From assembly GCA_964247975.1 (NCBI GenBank), contig CAXTWH010000002.1, forward strand, positions 124,001-188,000: a stretch of DNA of 64,000 bases, read 5' to 3'. The DNA comes from KBS-96 sp964247975 (GTDB lineage Bacteria; Acidobacteriota; Terriglobia; Bryobacterales; Bryobacteraceae). Shown here piece after piece: positions 42,152 to 51,110 of the stretch. Position numbers and translations under genes: made by a program. Within the stretch, counting starts at the first letter, position 1, and every line of letters begins with the position of its first letter. The notes under the pieces were generated by a model. The model worked only from the letters and a program-made list of their open reading frames with translations, was not told the origin of the DNA and did no database searches.

Positions 42152-44362
42152 TTAAAGCGGAGCCTGCTGAATACGCTCAATATCCCGCACGCCGGGAATG
42201 CGGCGGAAAGCAGCCACTACCCGATCAAGCTGTTTTTTATCGCGCACATCCATTGTAATGTCCACAATAGCTGCTTCATCCGGGCGGCTCGAATCGGTAC
42301 GGGCTTCCAAACTGCGAATGTTGCTGGACTCCGCCGAAAGAATGGAAGTGACTTGATTTAAAATGCCGGGGCGATCGTCGGTGTAAATAATAACCTTCAC
42401 CGGAAGCGGTTCCGACGCGCTGCGCGCCCATTCCACCTCCACTTTGCGCTCCACTTCGTACATCAGGTTCTGCACGTTGGAGCACTGCGCCGAATGAACA
42501 GCTACACCTTTGCCGCGCGTAATGTAACCTACGATCTGCTCACCGCGAATCGGATTGCAGCATTTTGCCCGGTACACCATCACCTGGCTGCTGCCGGTGA
42601 CATAAATCGCTAAATCCCCATCGCCTAATGGAATACTTTTCCGTGTTTCCGCCGGCTTAGGAGCGGGTTCAACCGACGGAGCTTCCGGTAAAGGCTGATC
42701 GGGAGCAACTTTTTGCAGCACTTGGCGCGCGGAATAACGCCCGAAGCCTAACGCGGCGTACAAGTCTTCTGTTTTGCTGACGCCATACTCGGTCGCTACG
42801 CTTTCCAGGTCGTTTTTCGAAATACGCCCCAAGTTAACGCCCAGACGGCGCGCTTCCCGTTCCAGCGACTTCTGCCCGATCTCCACCGCTTTCGCCCGCT
42901 CGGCAGCGTTAATAACGTGTTTGATTTTATTGCGGGCTTTGGAAGTTTTGATTATGTTCAGCCAGTCTTTGCTGGGCTGATGACCGGGCTGCGTTAATAT
43001 TTCCACCACATCGCCGTTTTTCAGCGTGTAGCGCAGCGGCCGCAAAGTTCCATTAACCTTTGCGCCGACACAGGTATTGCCGACATCGGAGTGAATCGCA
43101 TAGGCAAAATCTATCGGCGTGGCTTCGCGCGGCAGCACGATGACGCGCCCGCGCGGAGTAAATGTGTATACTTCTTCGGGGTAAAGATCCACCTTCAGGG
43201 TGGACATGAATTCCCCTGGATCGCGCATTTCGCGCTGCCATTCTACAAGTTGGCGCAGCCAGGCGATGCGCTGATCTTCGTCGCCGGAACTTTTGCGGCC
43301 TTCTTTGTATTTCCAATGTGCGGCAATACCTTCTTCCGCGATCCGGTGCATTTCTTCAGTTCGAATCTGCACTTCAATGGCATTGCCGCCGGGTCCGATC
43401 ACTGAGGTATGAAGCGATTGGTACAAGTTGGGCCGGGGAATCGCAATGAAATCTTTGATGCGGCCTGGAATCGGGTGCCATTCATTGTGGATCACGCCCA
43501 AAGCGGCATAACAATTTTTCACCGAATCAGTGACAATGCGGACAGCCAGCAGATCGTAAACCTGATCGAGGCGGATTCGCTGCCGTTTCAGCTTCAGATA
43601 CACAGAGTACGCGCGCTTCACGCGCCCATCCACGCGGGCAGGAATGTTTTCGCGGGCCAGCTTCTGCTCGATTTCGGTTCGGATCTCTTTCAGGTATTCT
43701 TCATTTTCCTGGCGCTTGGAGTCAATCTCGCGAATCAACTCAGCCGATGCTTCCGGCTCCAAAGCCTGAAAAGCTAAGTCTTCCAACTGGCCGCGCACTT
43801 TACCCATCCCCAAACGGTGCGCAATGGGAGCGTAAATGTCGATCGTTTCCTGAGCGATCCGCTCCTGCCGCTCCCGCGAAAGCGAGCTGATCGTCCGCAT
43901 GTTGTGCAAACGGTCAGCCAGTTTCACAATCACCACGCGAATGTCGCTGGTCATCGCCAACAGCATTTTGCGAAGACTTTCCGCTTGCCGCTCCTCGCGA
44001 TTTGCCAGATCGAGCTTAGTTAGTTTGGTAACGCCATCCACGCAGCGGGCGACATCTTCGCCAAAACCGGCGCGAATCTCATCCAGCTTGATGTTGGTAT
44101 CTTCCACCGTGTCATGGAGAAGCCCTGTCACCAGACAAGTCAAATCCATCTGCATATCGGCAAGAATATGAGTCACCGCCAACGGATGAGCCATATACGG
44201 CTCGCCGGAAGCCCGTTTCTGGTCGCGGTGTTTATCGGTAGCCAGCCGGAAAGCCCGCTCCAGGGCCGAAAGGTCCTCTTTCGGCCTTGCTTGCTTTACT
44301 TTCTGTTCGAGGTGCTGGTACGACTCCTCAAGGGACAACGGGGCCGTAACAATCGTAGACAT
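42152..44362 (-). CDS. rel: Bifunctional (p)ppGpp synthetase/hydrolase (Rel)
   Basis: 736 residues. An HD hydrolase domain (~45-190) has HPLAVTHIL and GLLHDTVEDT; the synthetase domain (~240-360) has YDLLAVRIVTD, GRIKDFIAIPRPNLYQSLHT and EVQIRTEEMHRIAEEGIAAHW. The RIKD charge motif, instead of EXDD, is that of bifunctional rather than RelA-type enzymes. A TGS domain (~395-455, EVYTFTPRGRVIVLPREATPIDFAYAIHSDVG), a zinc-finger/helical part and a C-terminal ACT domain (~660-733) complete it. It is the stringent-response enzyme of the cell. The ATG start matches the family N-terminus. Confidence 0.94.
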   Translation of the reverse strand: MSTIVTAPLSLEESYQHLEQKVKQARPKEDLSALERAFRLATDKHRDQKRASGEPYMAHPLAVTHILADMQMDLTCLVTGLLHDTVEDTNIKLDEIRAGFGEDVARCVDGVTKLTKLDLANREERQAESLRKMLLAMTSDIRVVIVKLADRLHNMRTISSLSRERQERIAQETIDIYAPIAHRLGMGKVRGQLEDLAFQALEPEASAELIREIDSKRQENEEYLKEIRTEIEQKLARENIPARVDGRVKRAYSVYLKLKRQRIRLDQVYDLLAVRIVTDSVKNCYAALGVIHNEWHPIPGRIKDFIAIPRPNLYQSLHTSVIGPGGNAIEVQIRTEEMHRIAEEGIAAHWKYKEGRKSSGDEDQRIAWLRQLVEWQREMRDPGEFMSTLKVDLYPEEVYTFTPRGRVIVLPREATPIDFAYAIHSDVGNTCVGAKVNGTLRPLRYTLKNGDVVEILTQPGHQPSKDWLNIIKTSKARNKIKHVINAAERAKAVEIGQKSLEREARRLGVNLGRISKNDLESVATEYGVSKTEDLYAALGFGRYSARQVLQKVAPDQPLPEAPSVEPAPKPAETRKSIPLGDGDLAIYVTGSSQVMVYRAKCCNPIRGEQIVGYITRGKGVAVHSAQCSNVQNLMYEVERKVEVEWARSASEPLPVKVIIYTDDRPGILNQVTSILSAESSNIRSLEARTDSSRPDEAAIVDITMDVRDKKQLDRVVAAFRRIPGVRDIERIQQAPL

Positions 44363-44446
44363 TCCACTTCCACTCTATCTATTCAGGGTAGAACAGCCGA
44401 AGAATAGAAGCCTGGTTCGCCTGAAGAGTCTACTATTTAGATTCAA

Positions 44447-45376
44447 TCATCGGTTTAAAGCGTCAAGAAGAGTCTGCGGCACGCGCCATTCTCCTTCAAT
44501 CCGGTGATCGACCATGCGGAACGAGCCGGAAGCCAACAGCTTTTCAAGGCTTTCCGCAGGAATCAGCCGCTTATTCTTTTCCAGAAGCGAACGGAACATG
44601 GCCGTCAGTTTCGTCAAGTGGTCACGAACGATAGCGGCTTCCGCGTTTGAAGCGCACTGCGCAGTTAACTGAATTGTGAAAACGGCAGCGGCATCCGAAG
44701 ACGCCGGTTTCTGAATGCCCAGTAACAGTTCTGAAGCAGCCGATAATGCCGTGGCAAACACCTGCGCTGCGGGCGGAAGCGATTCGGGATGATCAAGAAC
44801 TCGCTTCGGCACGCGAGCCCAAACTGGGTAAGCCGGCGTGGTATTCTGCGGCGCATCACGGCGGGGCAGCAGATTGTAAGCAGCGGTTCCCTCGGAACTC
44901 ACGGCCAGCCCCATCACATGGGACTGTATCGGAAAGAATGACACCCAACGGCCCGGCTGGCTGGCAGGAACCTGGCAGTACGTGTTCTTGCAGCTTCCTC
45001 CGTGGTGAATAGCGTAGTTGCTAATTTGAGGCCAGTTAAAACGGCCGCGCAGAACAGCAAACATCTGATTCGGCACAAAAGCGAACGCAACGGCGTCAAG
45101 ATCACGCTCATAAGCAAAACCAGTGTCAGCAATGAATTGCCGGTAATCGGCTTCCGGCAGGCTGCGAGCGCCGCTTAGATTATCCAGAAAACCGGCCCGG
45201 CGCAGCGTTTGCACGTCGGCAAAAACCAGAACAGCATCGGATTGCGGAAGCAGGCTTACCAGTTGCGAAGGTTCGGTGTACTGAGGACGCAGGTAAAAAT
45301 ACAAAGCAATGGCGAGGCCCGCTGTTAAAAGCAGAGCCAGCACAGCAGTCCGCCAGATTCGAAATGTTCTTGCCAC
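44447..45376 (-). CDS. Membrane-anchored protein of unknown function
   Basis: 309 residues from a GTG. An N-terminal anchor (TAVLALLLTAGLAIALYFYL) is followed by a globular extracytoplasmic part beginning QLVSLLPQSDAVLVFADVQTLRRAGFLDNL, which resembles the start of DUF3352-like proteins, though the match is weak. Only three Cys, two of them near residue 130 (CKNTYC). No catalytic motif. It is the gene upstream of rel on the same strand, 84 bases apart. Confidence 0.6.
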   Translation of the reverse strand: MARTFRIWRTAVLALLLTAGLAIALYFYLRPQYTEPSQLVSLLPQSDAVLVFADVQTLRRAGFLDNLSGARSLPEADYRQFIADTGFAYERDLDAVAFAFVPNQMFAVLRGRFNWPQISNYAIHHGGSCKNTYCQVPASQPGRWVSFFPIQSHVMGLAVSSEGTAAYNLLPRRDAPQNTTPAYPVWARVPKRVLDHPESLPPAAQVFATALSAASELLLGIQKPASSDAAAVFTIQLTAQCASNAEAAIVRDHLTKLTAMFRSLLEKNKRLIPAESLEKLLASGSFRMVDHRIEGEWRVPQTLLDALNR

Positions 45377-45414
45377 TTCTTCTACGTTGGCATTAATGAC
45401 GAAATTGAAGCAAG

Positions 45415-45768
45415 TTAATGGACCGAAGTGGAGATCTGTCGGGTCGCTTGGGGTTGTGTTTTTTGTTCCGGTTTGCTCCCGGGACCGGTGTGAAATTGCT
45501 GTAAAGCCTGGTTCAGGGATAGGAGCATCTGGTCGAGTTCTGTTTGTGAAGCAGCTCGGACTTCAATTTTCGCGGTTGGACAGGTGACCGGTCGAGGCGC
45601 CTGCCATGACGGAACAGCGGGAACCGGAAAACGCTGATTGGACCAGAACCGCAGTCCGCACGAATCGCAGCGATAAGGCCAACGGTTTAGCCAAACGGCA
45701 ACCCGGTCGCGCATACCCCGGCGGCGGGAACGGTGAGTATAGGGACTGGCGCAGTGAGGGCAATGCAT
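45415..45768 (-). CDS. Small zinc-ribbon protein
   Basis: 117 residues. Two CxxC knuckles, CPHC (residues 3-6) and CDSC (34-37), separated by an Arg-rich run (THRSRRRGMRDRVAVWLNRWPYR), form a zinc ribbon; the remainder is Gln/Pro-rich and likely unstructured. Typical of small acidobacterial proteins whose role is not known. It lies 38 bases upstream of the anchored protein and may be co-transcribed. Confidence 0.65.
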   Translation of the reverse strand: MHCPHCASPYTHRSRRRGMRDRVAVWLNRWPYRCDSCGLRFWSNQRFPVPAVPSWQAPRPVTCPTAKIEVRAASQTELDQMLLSLNQALQQFHTGPGSKPEQKTQPQATRQISTSVH

Positions 45769-45879
45769 GGTCCTGTTTTATTCATCGGTTCCCCAGCTTA
45801 ATTCTTTAGAGGCTGCCAGTAAAATCAGCAAACACGCTAAGCTGAACAGAAACTGATTCCGCGATAATCCTGGAAGCAC

Positions 45880-46485
45880 ATGAGCGAACCATCAGAAACA
45901 ACAGTTCCCCGCAGTATCGACGGGAAAGAACTGGAATTGAAAGATCTGATGCGGCAATACCAGCAGGCTGATCGTGCGGCGGCGGAACAGTTCATGGAAG
46001 AACTGATCCCCATATTGACTCGGTTCTTTTCCAGTTCTCCGGAAGACCGGCAAACAGCACCCGACCTGGTGCAGGAAACCTTGCTTCGTCTTCATAAGGC
46101 CCGCCATACGTATCGCGGCTCCGAGCCGCTGCTGCCGTGGGTATTCTCGATTGCCCGGCATGTGCGCGTAGACCAGTACCGCCGCCGCTCCCGAATTGCG
46201 CGGCGGGAACAAGCAGTGGAACCGGAAACGCTGCAATCCACAGCAGCCAGCAAGGAAGCTTCCGCGGAAACATCCGGCGATTTCGAAAGGCTGATGAAGT
46301 TTTTGCCGGATTCGCAAAGGGAAGTTATCACTATGTTGAAAGTTCTGGGAATGAGCGTGGACGAGGTGGCCCAAATCACTTCTTCCACCGCCGGTTCTGT
46401 GAAACAAAAAGCGCATCGAGCCTACAATCAGCTTCGAAATATTCTGCAAAGAGCTACGCCCCGGACTGCTAAGGAAATCCAATGA
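45880..46485 (+). CDS. ECF-type RNA polymerase sigma factor
   Basis: 201 residues. Region 2 (~25-105) has LTRFFSSSPEDRQTAPDLVQETLLRLHKARHTYRGSEPLLPWVFSIARHVRVDQYRR; region 4 (~135-190) has LMKFLPDSQREVITMLKVLGMSVDEVAQITSSTAGSVKQKAHRAYNQLR. It lacks sigma-70 regions 1 and 3, as ECF factors do. The following gene overlaps it by four bases (ATGA) and should be its anti-sigma factor. Confidence 0.9.
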   Translation: MSEPSETTVPRSIDGKELELKDLMRQYQQADRAAAEQFMEELIPILTRFFSSSPEDRQTAPDLVQETLLRLHKARHTYRGSEPLLPWVFSIARHVRVDQYRRRSRIARREQAVEPETLQSTAASKEASAETSGDFERLMKFLPDSQREVITMLKVLGMSVDEVAQITSSTAGSVKQKAHRAYNQLRNILQRATPRTAKEIQ

Positions 46486-47243
46486 CTTGCAACGAAACTA
46501 ACCTCTATCTCGACCGGCGCGACCTCAGCGAAGCGCCTGCGGAAGTTCGTACCCATCTGAACACCTGTCAAGTATGCAGCCGATTATTGGAGGCTTTTCG
46601 AGCGGCCCGCAAAAGCCACTCTGTTGCGAATAAACGAACCCAAGTTCCAACAGAACTGCTGGAAAATTTAGAAGAAGTACGTCCCCTGCCAGGGAAACCG
46701 TTTCTGCTGTTTGCCTGCTTGATAGCCGCTGCTGTTGCCTGCTCGTTTGGAATCGCTTTATGGGGAACCGGAGGCTGGCGGGCGCAGACCACCCTGGAGA
46801 GATTCCTTCTGCTCGGCAGCATCGGAATAGCTCTGGGCGCAATCGCCTACGGACTTACTACTCAGATGATTCCGGGCTCATCTTCTAAAATTTCTGTGGC
46901 TTACCTTGCTGTATTTTCCTCAGTGTTGTTTTCGGCTACGGTTCTGCTGCAATTTCATGGCAGCTATCCAAACCTGGGATCGGCGAATCAGCTTTGTGTT
47001 TGGCGCGGCCTATTAATTGTGGTTCTTGCCTGGATACTAGCTTATTTCACAATCAAGCGGGGCGCATTACTGGACCGATCAGCCAGTTACCTATTGTTGG
47101 GCGGTTTTGCCGCCTGCGCCAGCTTGTTAGTACAAACAGTTTACTGCCCGTTTCTCACCACACAGCATGTTTTCGTTTCGCATGGGGGAACAAGCGTACT
47201 TGCGTTCTTATGCGGATGGCTTTTCAGCCGAAGATTCCGTTAA
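46482..47243 (+). CDS. Membrane anti-sigma factor (NrsF/DUF1109-like)
   Basis: 253 residues. The front part carries a small zinc-binding motif with HLNTCQVCSRLLEAF, as in ZAS anti-sigma domains. Six hydrophobic membrane segments follow (FLLFACLIAAAVACSFGIAL, FLLLGSIGIALGAIAYGL, YLAVFSSVLFSATVLL, GLLIVVLAWILAYF, LLLGGFAACASLLV, TSVLAFLCGWLF), the arrangement seen in NrsF-type anti-sigma factors. Coupling to the sigma gene by ATGA overlap supports the role. The signal it senses is unknown. Confidence 0.78.
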   Translation: MTCNETNLYLDRRDLSEAPAEVRTHLNTCQVCSRLLEAFRAARKSHSVANKRTQVPTELLENLEEVRPLPGKPFLLFACLIAAAVACSFGIALWGTGGWRAQTTLERFLLLGSIGIALGAIAYGLTTQMIPGSSSKISVAYLAVFSSVLFSATVLLQFHGSYPNLGSANQLCVWRGLLIVVLAWILAYFTIKRGALLDRSASYLLLGGFAACASLLVQTVYCPFLTTQHVFVSHGGTSVLAFLCGWLFSRRFR

Positions 47244-47249
47244 CGCTTT

Positions 47250-48176
47250 CTACACTTTCGCCATGTCCCGGTGTGTTTCTTTGCTGGTGTACCCGGCTTT
47301 TCCCAATCGTTTCTTTATTTCGTGCGCGATCATTACCGACCTGTGCCTGCCCCCAGTACAGCCGAAAGAAATAGTCAAATAGCTTTTTCCTTCACGGATG
47401 TAATGCGGTAACAAATAAATCAGAAGATCCGAAATGCGATTAACGAATTCCGCTGTTTGCGGAAAGGATTGAATATAACGCGCCACGCTCGGATGTCGCC
47501 CGCTCAGTTTCTTAAATTCAGGAATGTAGTTCGGGTTGGGAAGAAAACGAACATCAAATACCAGATCGCTGTCGTTCGGAACGCCATGCCGAAAGCCAAA
47601 ACTGTTTACCTGAATCAGAATTTTGCTTTCCTCCTGGCTGCCCCGAAATTGAGTGGAAATCAGGGTGCGAAGTTCATGCACGTTCAGCTTCGATGTGTCG
47701 ATAGTGACATCGGCTAGATTCTGCAGCGGGGCCAGCAACTCCCGTTCTTCCCGCAGGCTGCGCATTACCGGCGATTCGCGTCCGAGCGGATGGGGGCGGC
47801 GCGTTTCGCTGAAACGCCTTTGCAGCACTTCATCGGAAGCGTCCAGAAAAATGAGCCGGGCTTTCACCGCCTGGCGAAGCCGCCGGAACACAGTGGGAAA
47901 TTCCCGCAGCGATTCGCCTTCGCGCACATCGATAATCAAAGCAGCATGGCGCGCTGTTTTGGATTCGCGCGTGAGATCGGCAAATTTGGATACGAGCGGA
48001 ATCGGCAGGTTATCGACCGCGTAAAACCCCAGATCTTCAAAAGCTTTCAACACGGTTTGCTTACCTGATCCGCTGCGTCCGGTGATGATCACCAACTCCG
48101 GCGCGGTAAAGCCATTGGAAGGTTCAGCGCTTTTGGCGGGAGCGGCGGCGGGCCGTTTTGTTTTCCTGACTGCCAT
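47250..48176 (-). CDS. rapZ: RapZ RNase adaptor / nucleotide-binding protein
   Basis: 308 residues. The P-loop is VIITGRSGSGKQTVLKAFEDLGFYAVDNLP; the family blocks ALIIDVREGE, IFLDASDEVLQRRFSETRRPHPL, VNSFGFRHGVPNDSDLVFDVRFLPNPNY and ISFGCTGGRHRSVMIAHEI are all intact. In E. coli RapZ guides RNase E to the sRNA GlmZ and so tunes GlmS; outside enterobacteria its role is less clear but it is near-universal. It does not sit beside the usual rpoN/hpf/PTS genes here. An N-terminal extension of ~25 Lys/Ala/Pro-rich residues is added. Confidence 0.92.
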   Translation of the reverse strand: MAVRKTKRPAAAPAKSAEPSNGFTAPELVIITGRSGSGKQTVLKAFEDLGFYAVDNLPIPLVSKFADLTRESKTARHAALIIDVREGESLREFPTVFRRLRQAVKARLIFLDASDEVLQRRFSETRRPHPLGRESPVMRSLREERELLAPLQNLADVTIDTSKLNVHELRTLISTQFRGSQEESKILIQVNSFGFRHGVPNDSDLVFDVRFLPNPNYIPEFKKLSGRHPSVARYIQSFPQTAEFVNRISDLLIYLLPHYIREGKSYLTISFGCTGGRHRSVMIAHEIKKRLGKAGYTSKETHRDMAKV

Positions 48177-48328
48177 GAATAAAAAAGGTGTGCGTTTTCA
48201 GTGTAATCTGTCCTTAAAAGCCTGCGAGTTTTACTGGACCAGCAAGATTAGCACTGCCGTTGCAACAGAATCAAAGAAGCGGTAAGAGTCACAAACTCAT
48301 CCATTCAAAGAACGGCGAAACGCCACCT

Positions 48329-49669
48329 ATGCCAGAAAACCTTCTTGAGCTGCCCCCGCAGAGCGCCAATAAACAGGTCGCAATCGCCAAACGGGCTTCG
48401 TTTCTTCATCTGATCCGCGACCCTCTGCGGTTCTTCCGCGAAGTGGGAGAACAATCGCCCATTGCGGAAATACGGCTCACGCTGCGCAATTTCTATCTGA
48501 TTTCCGATCCTGACATGATCCGCGAGCTGCTGATGACACGCCACGATCAGTTTGAAAAATTTCCGCGGATCGATTCGCGGGAAGGTTTATTCGGCGAAGG
48601 TCTGCTCACCAGCGAAGGGCTTGTTCATCGCGCCCAACGGAGAATGCTGCAGCCTGGATTTCACCGGGACCGTTTAAAAGCTTATGCCGCGCAGATGGTT
48701 AGCAGCACGGAACACGCCATGCGCTCGTGGCAAAGCGGAAAACCGATTGACGTTACGGAAACAATGAACGAGCTTGCCCTGGACATTGTGACCCGCACCC
48801 TGTTTTCGCTGGATAATCTGGTCCTTGCCCGTGAGATGGCCGATCAAGTAACCACGATTTTGAATCAGGTGAATCAACTGGTAATGCCGTGGGGCAAACT
48901 GCTGCTGCGTTTGCCTTTGGCTTCGAGCAGACGCTATCAAACGGCCCGGCGCAGGCTGAATGAGATTGTTTACAGCTTGTTTCAGGGTAATCACGACCCG
49001 ACCGGCGACGATCTTCTGGCCATGCTTCTGAGCGCCACTGATCCTGACACAGGCAAACCGCTCACCGATGTGGAAATCAGAGATCAGATCGTGACCATGA
49101 TTGTGGCCGGACATGAAACGGTAGCGACAGGACTTGGTTGGTGCCTATACTTGTTAGCTTGCCACCCGGAACAGCAAAACCGTATTGCCGCCAGCATTGA
49201 CCGGATTGCGGAAGGCGGTCCGCTGACGTTTGAAAACTTTCCACTGTTTACCGAAGTGGAGCATGTTTTTTCGGAATCGATGCGATTGTATCCGCCGATC
49301 TGGATTCTGGGCCGCAGAGCTTTGGAAAATTACTCGTTCGGCGATTTTCAAGCGGCGAAAGGAAGCGTTTTCCTGGTGTGCATGGCGAACCTGCATCGCA
49401 GCGCGAGATGGTTCGACGCGCCAGATGAGTTTCGTCCTGAACGATGGAAAAATCAAACCTGGCCGAACTACGTTTACATGCCTTTCGGGGGCGGCGTACG
49501 GCGATGTATCGGGGAACGATATGCCTGGATGGAAGCCATTCTTTGCTTAAGCGCAATGCTCCGCGAATGGCATTTTGAATTAGCTGATTCCGTTCCGCCG
49601 AAGCCGCTTCCAAAGCTGACGCTGCGCCCGAAACATTCTATTAAGCTGATTGTGCGGAAAAGAAATTAG
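48329..49669 (+). CDS. Cytochrome P450
   Basis: 446 residues from the ATG at 48329. Family motifs in order: I-helix AGHETVATGL (oxygen activation), ExxR in FSESMRLYPPIWILGRRAL, and the haem loop FGGGVRRCIGERYAWME with the ligand Cys. The pattern (long I-helix, ESMRLYPP, FGGGxRxCIG) is of the CYP102/CYP110-like class II type, using external redox partners; none is encoded nearby. Substrate unknown, likely a lipid or terpenoid. The gene stands alone. Confidence 0.92.
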   Translation: MPENLLELPPQSANKQVAIAKRASFLHLIRDPLRFFREVGEQSPIAEIRLTLRNFYLISDPDMIRELLMTRHDQFEKFPRIDSREGLFGEGLLTSEGLVHRAQRRMLQPGFHRDRLKAYAAQMVSSTEHAMRSWQSGKPIDVTETMNELALDIVTRTLFSLDNLVLAREMADQVTTILNQVNQLVMPWGKLLLRLPLASSRRYQTARRRLNEIVYSLFQGNHDPTGDDLLAMLLSATDPDTGKPLTDVEIRDQIVTMIVAGHETVATGLGWCLYLLACHPEQQNRIAASIDRIAEGGPLTFENFPLFTEVEHVFSESMRLYPPIWILGRRALENYSFGDFQAAKGSVFLVCMANLHRSARWFDAPDEFRPERWKNQTWPNYVYMPFGGGVRRCIGERYAWMEAILCLSAMLREWHFELADSVPPKPLPKLTLRPKHSIKLIVRKRN

Positions 49670-49716
49670 AACACGGGAAACGATTGGCGTTACTTATGAA
49701 TAGGCTGCTGAAAGGT

Positions 49717-50007
49717 TTAGCGCCGCAACGTTTCTTCCACGTGTTTCAAGCGCGCATCGAGTACGCCTTCAACGCGCAACAGCGCTTCGTGCGCGGCTTG
49801 AAAGCGTGCGTTCATCTCTACGCGAAGTGATTTAATTTCAGTGTTTATTGTGGCGAAACGAACATTCATCGTTTCAAAACGCGCTTCCATTTCGCGCCGC
49901 AAGCTATCTACTTGGCGATAATTAACAAATATCCCAATCAACACCGCTAATGCCGGAACACTGGTGGTCAACCCTGCCGCGAGTAATGTGACTTGATGAT
50001 CCGTCAT
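49717..50007 (-). CDS. Small coiled-coil membrane protein
   Basis: 96 residues from the ATG at 50007. A membrane helix (LLAAGLTTSVPALAVLIGIFV, ~6-28) is followed by a long coiled coil with heptads of Arg, Glu and Leu (SLRREMEARFETMNVRFATINTEIKSLRVEMNARF). Such proteins are very common, often near mobile or toxin genes, and have no agreed function. It is convergent with the P450 gene. Confidence 0.65.
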   Translation of the reverse strand: MTDHQVTLLAAGLTTSVPALAVLIGIFVNYRQVDSLRREMEARFETMNVRFATINTEIKSLRVEMNARFQAAHEALLRVEGVLDARLKHVEETLRR

Positions 50008-50166
50008 TTGCTTTTCTGCTCTGCTTTGCCCGGTACAAATACAGTTTATCCAAATGTAAGCGTTTACTGTCAAGCAACATAAACTACAGAAAACAAGCGA
50101 ACAGAACAGATCGCCGTCATCAACAAAAACTGAACGCCTCGTTATGATGAATCCTGGAAAACACTT

Positions 50167-51078
50167 ATGCGGCTATCATTTCTTTCTGTTCTACTTCTGG
50201 CAACGCAGTTTTGTTTTGGATTGAGCGCGGCGGGCGCGGAAAACCAACCTATTCCGATTTGGCTTGGCGGCGCACCCGGCGAGAAAAACACGACCGCTCC
50301 GGAAGCGGACACGACCAAGCCGGGCGATGGTCTTATAGCCGGCAAGCCGGTGATCCGTTTAGGCAACGTGTCTGTTCCCACCATCACGCTTTTTCCGGCT
50401 CCGGCGGACAAGAACACCGGCGCGGCAGTGGTGGTGGTTCCCGGCGGCGGCTACCAAATTCTGGCGATGGACCTGGAAGGCACGGAAGTTTGCGCGTGGC
50501 TCAACTCCATTGGCGTGAACGCTGTTTTATTGAAATACCGGGTGCCACCGGCCGCCGGAGTTCCCCGGTTTGAAGCTCCGCTCCAGGATGCGCAGCGTGC
50601 GCTGGGCATTACGCGGCAGCATGCAAAAGAATGGAATATCGACCCCCAGCGGGTAGGCGTGCTTGGTTTTTCAGCAGGCGGCGATCTGGCAGCAGTTTTA
50701 AGTAGTCGTTTCAATCTTCGCGCTTATCCAGCGATTGATGAAGCCGACAAATTAAGCTGCCGTCCTGATTTTTCGATCTTAATTTATCCAGCCTATCTGA
50801 CCGCTTCCGCCGAAAGCGAACAGCTTGCGCCGGAAATCAAAATCAGCGCGAACACGCCGCCCACGTTTCTGGTGCAAACCGAAGACGATCCGATCCATAT
50901 GGAAAATAGTTTGTTTTATTATTTGGCCTTGAAGCGCGCCAAGGTTCCGGCGGAACTGCACCTGTACAGCAAAGGCGGACACGGCTATGGGCTGCGCCGC
51001 ACAGAAATGACGGTTACAACCTGGCCCGCCCGCGCCGAAGACTGGCTGCGCTCTTCCGGACAATTGAAGAAACCATAG
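50167..51078 (+). CDS. Exported alpha/beta-hydrolase (carbohydrate esterase-like)
   Basis: 303 residues with a signal peptide (RLSFLSVLLLATQFCFGLSAAGA). The nucleophile Ser is in VLGFSAGGDLAAVL; the acid is probably the Asp of TEDDPIH and the His that of KGGHGYG. The oxyanion-hole block VVVPGGGYQILAMDLEG is typical of the esterases often called xylan esterase or endo-xylanase-like. Acetyl-ester removal from plant polysaccharide is likely and would suit the GH51-like enzyme elsewhere in the window. It stands alone. Confidence 0.82.
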   Translation: MRLSFLSVLLLATQFCFGLSAAGAENQPIPIWLGGAPGEKNTTAPEADTTKPGDGLIAGKPVIRLGNVSVPTITLFPAPADKNTGAAVVVVPGGGYQILAMDLEGTEVCAWLNSIGVNAVLLKYRVPPAAGVPRFEAPLQDAQRALGITRQHAKEWNIDPQRVGVLGFSAGGDLAAVLSSRFNLRAYPAIDEADKLSCRPDFSILIYPAYLTASAESEQLAPEIKISANTPPTFLVQTEDDPIHMENSLFYYLALKRAKVPAELHLYSKGGHGYGLRRTEMTVTTWPARAEDWLRSSGQLKKP

Positions 51079-51110
51079 TTGCAGCCCTCGTCAACATTCG
51101 CAATTGTGTT

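Noticed and set aside
45892..46482. Long minus-strand frame opposite the sigma factor
   Set aside because: It is the mirror of a well-supported ECF sigma gene and shows no domain or start signal.
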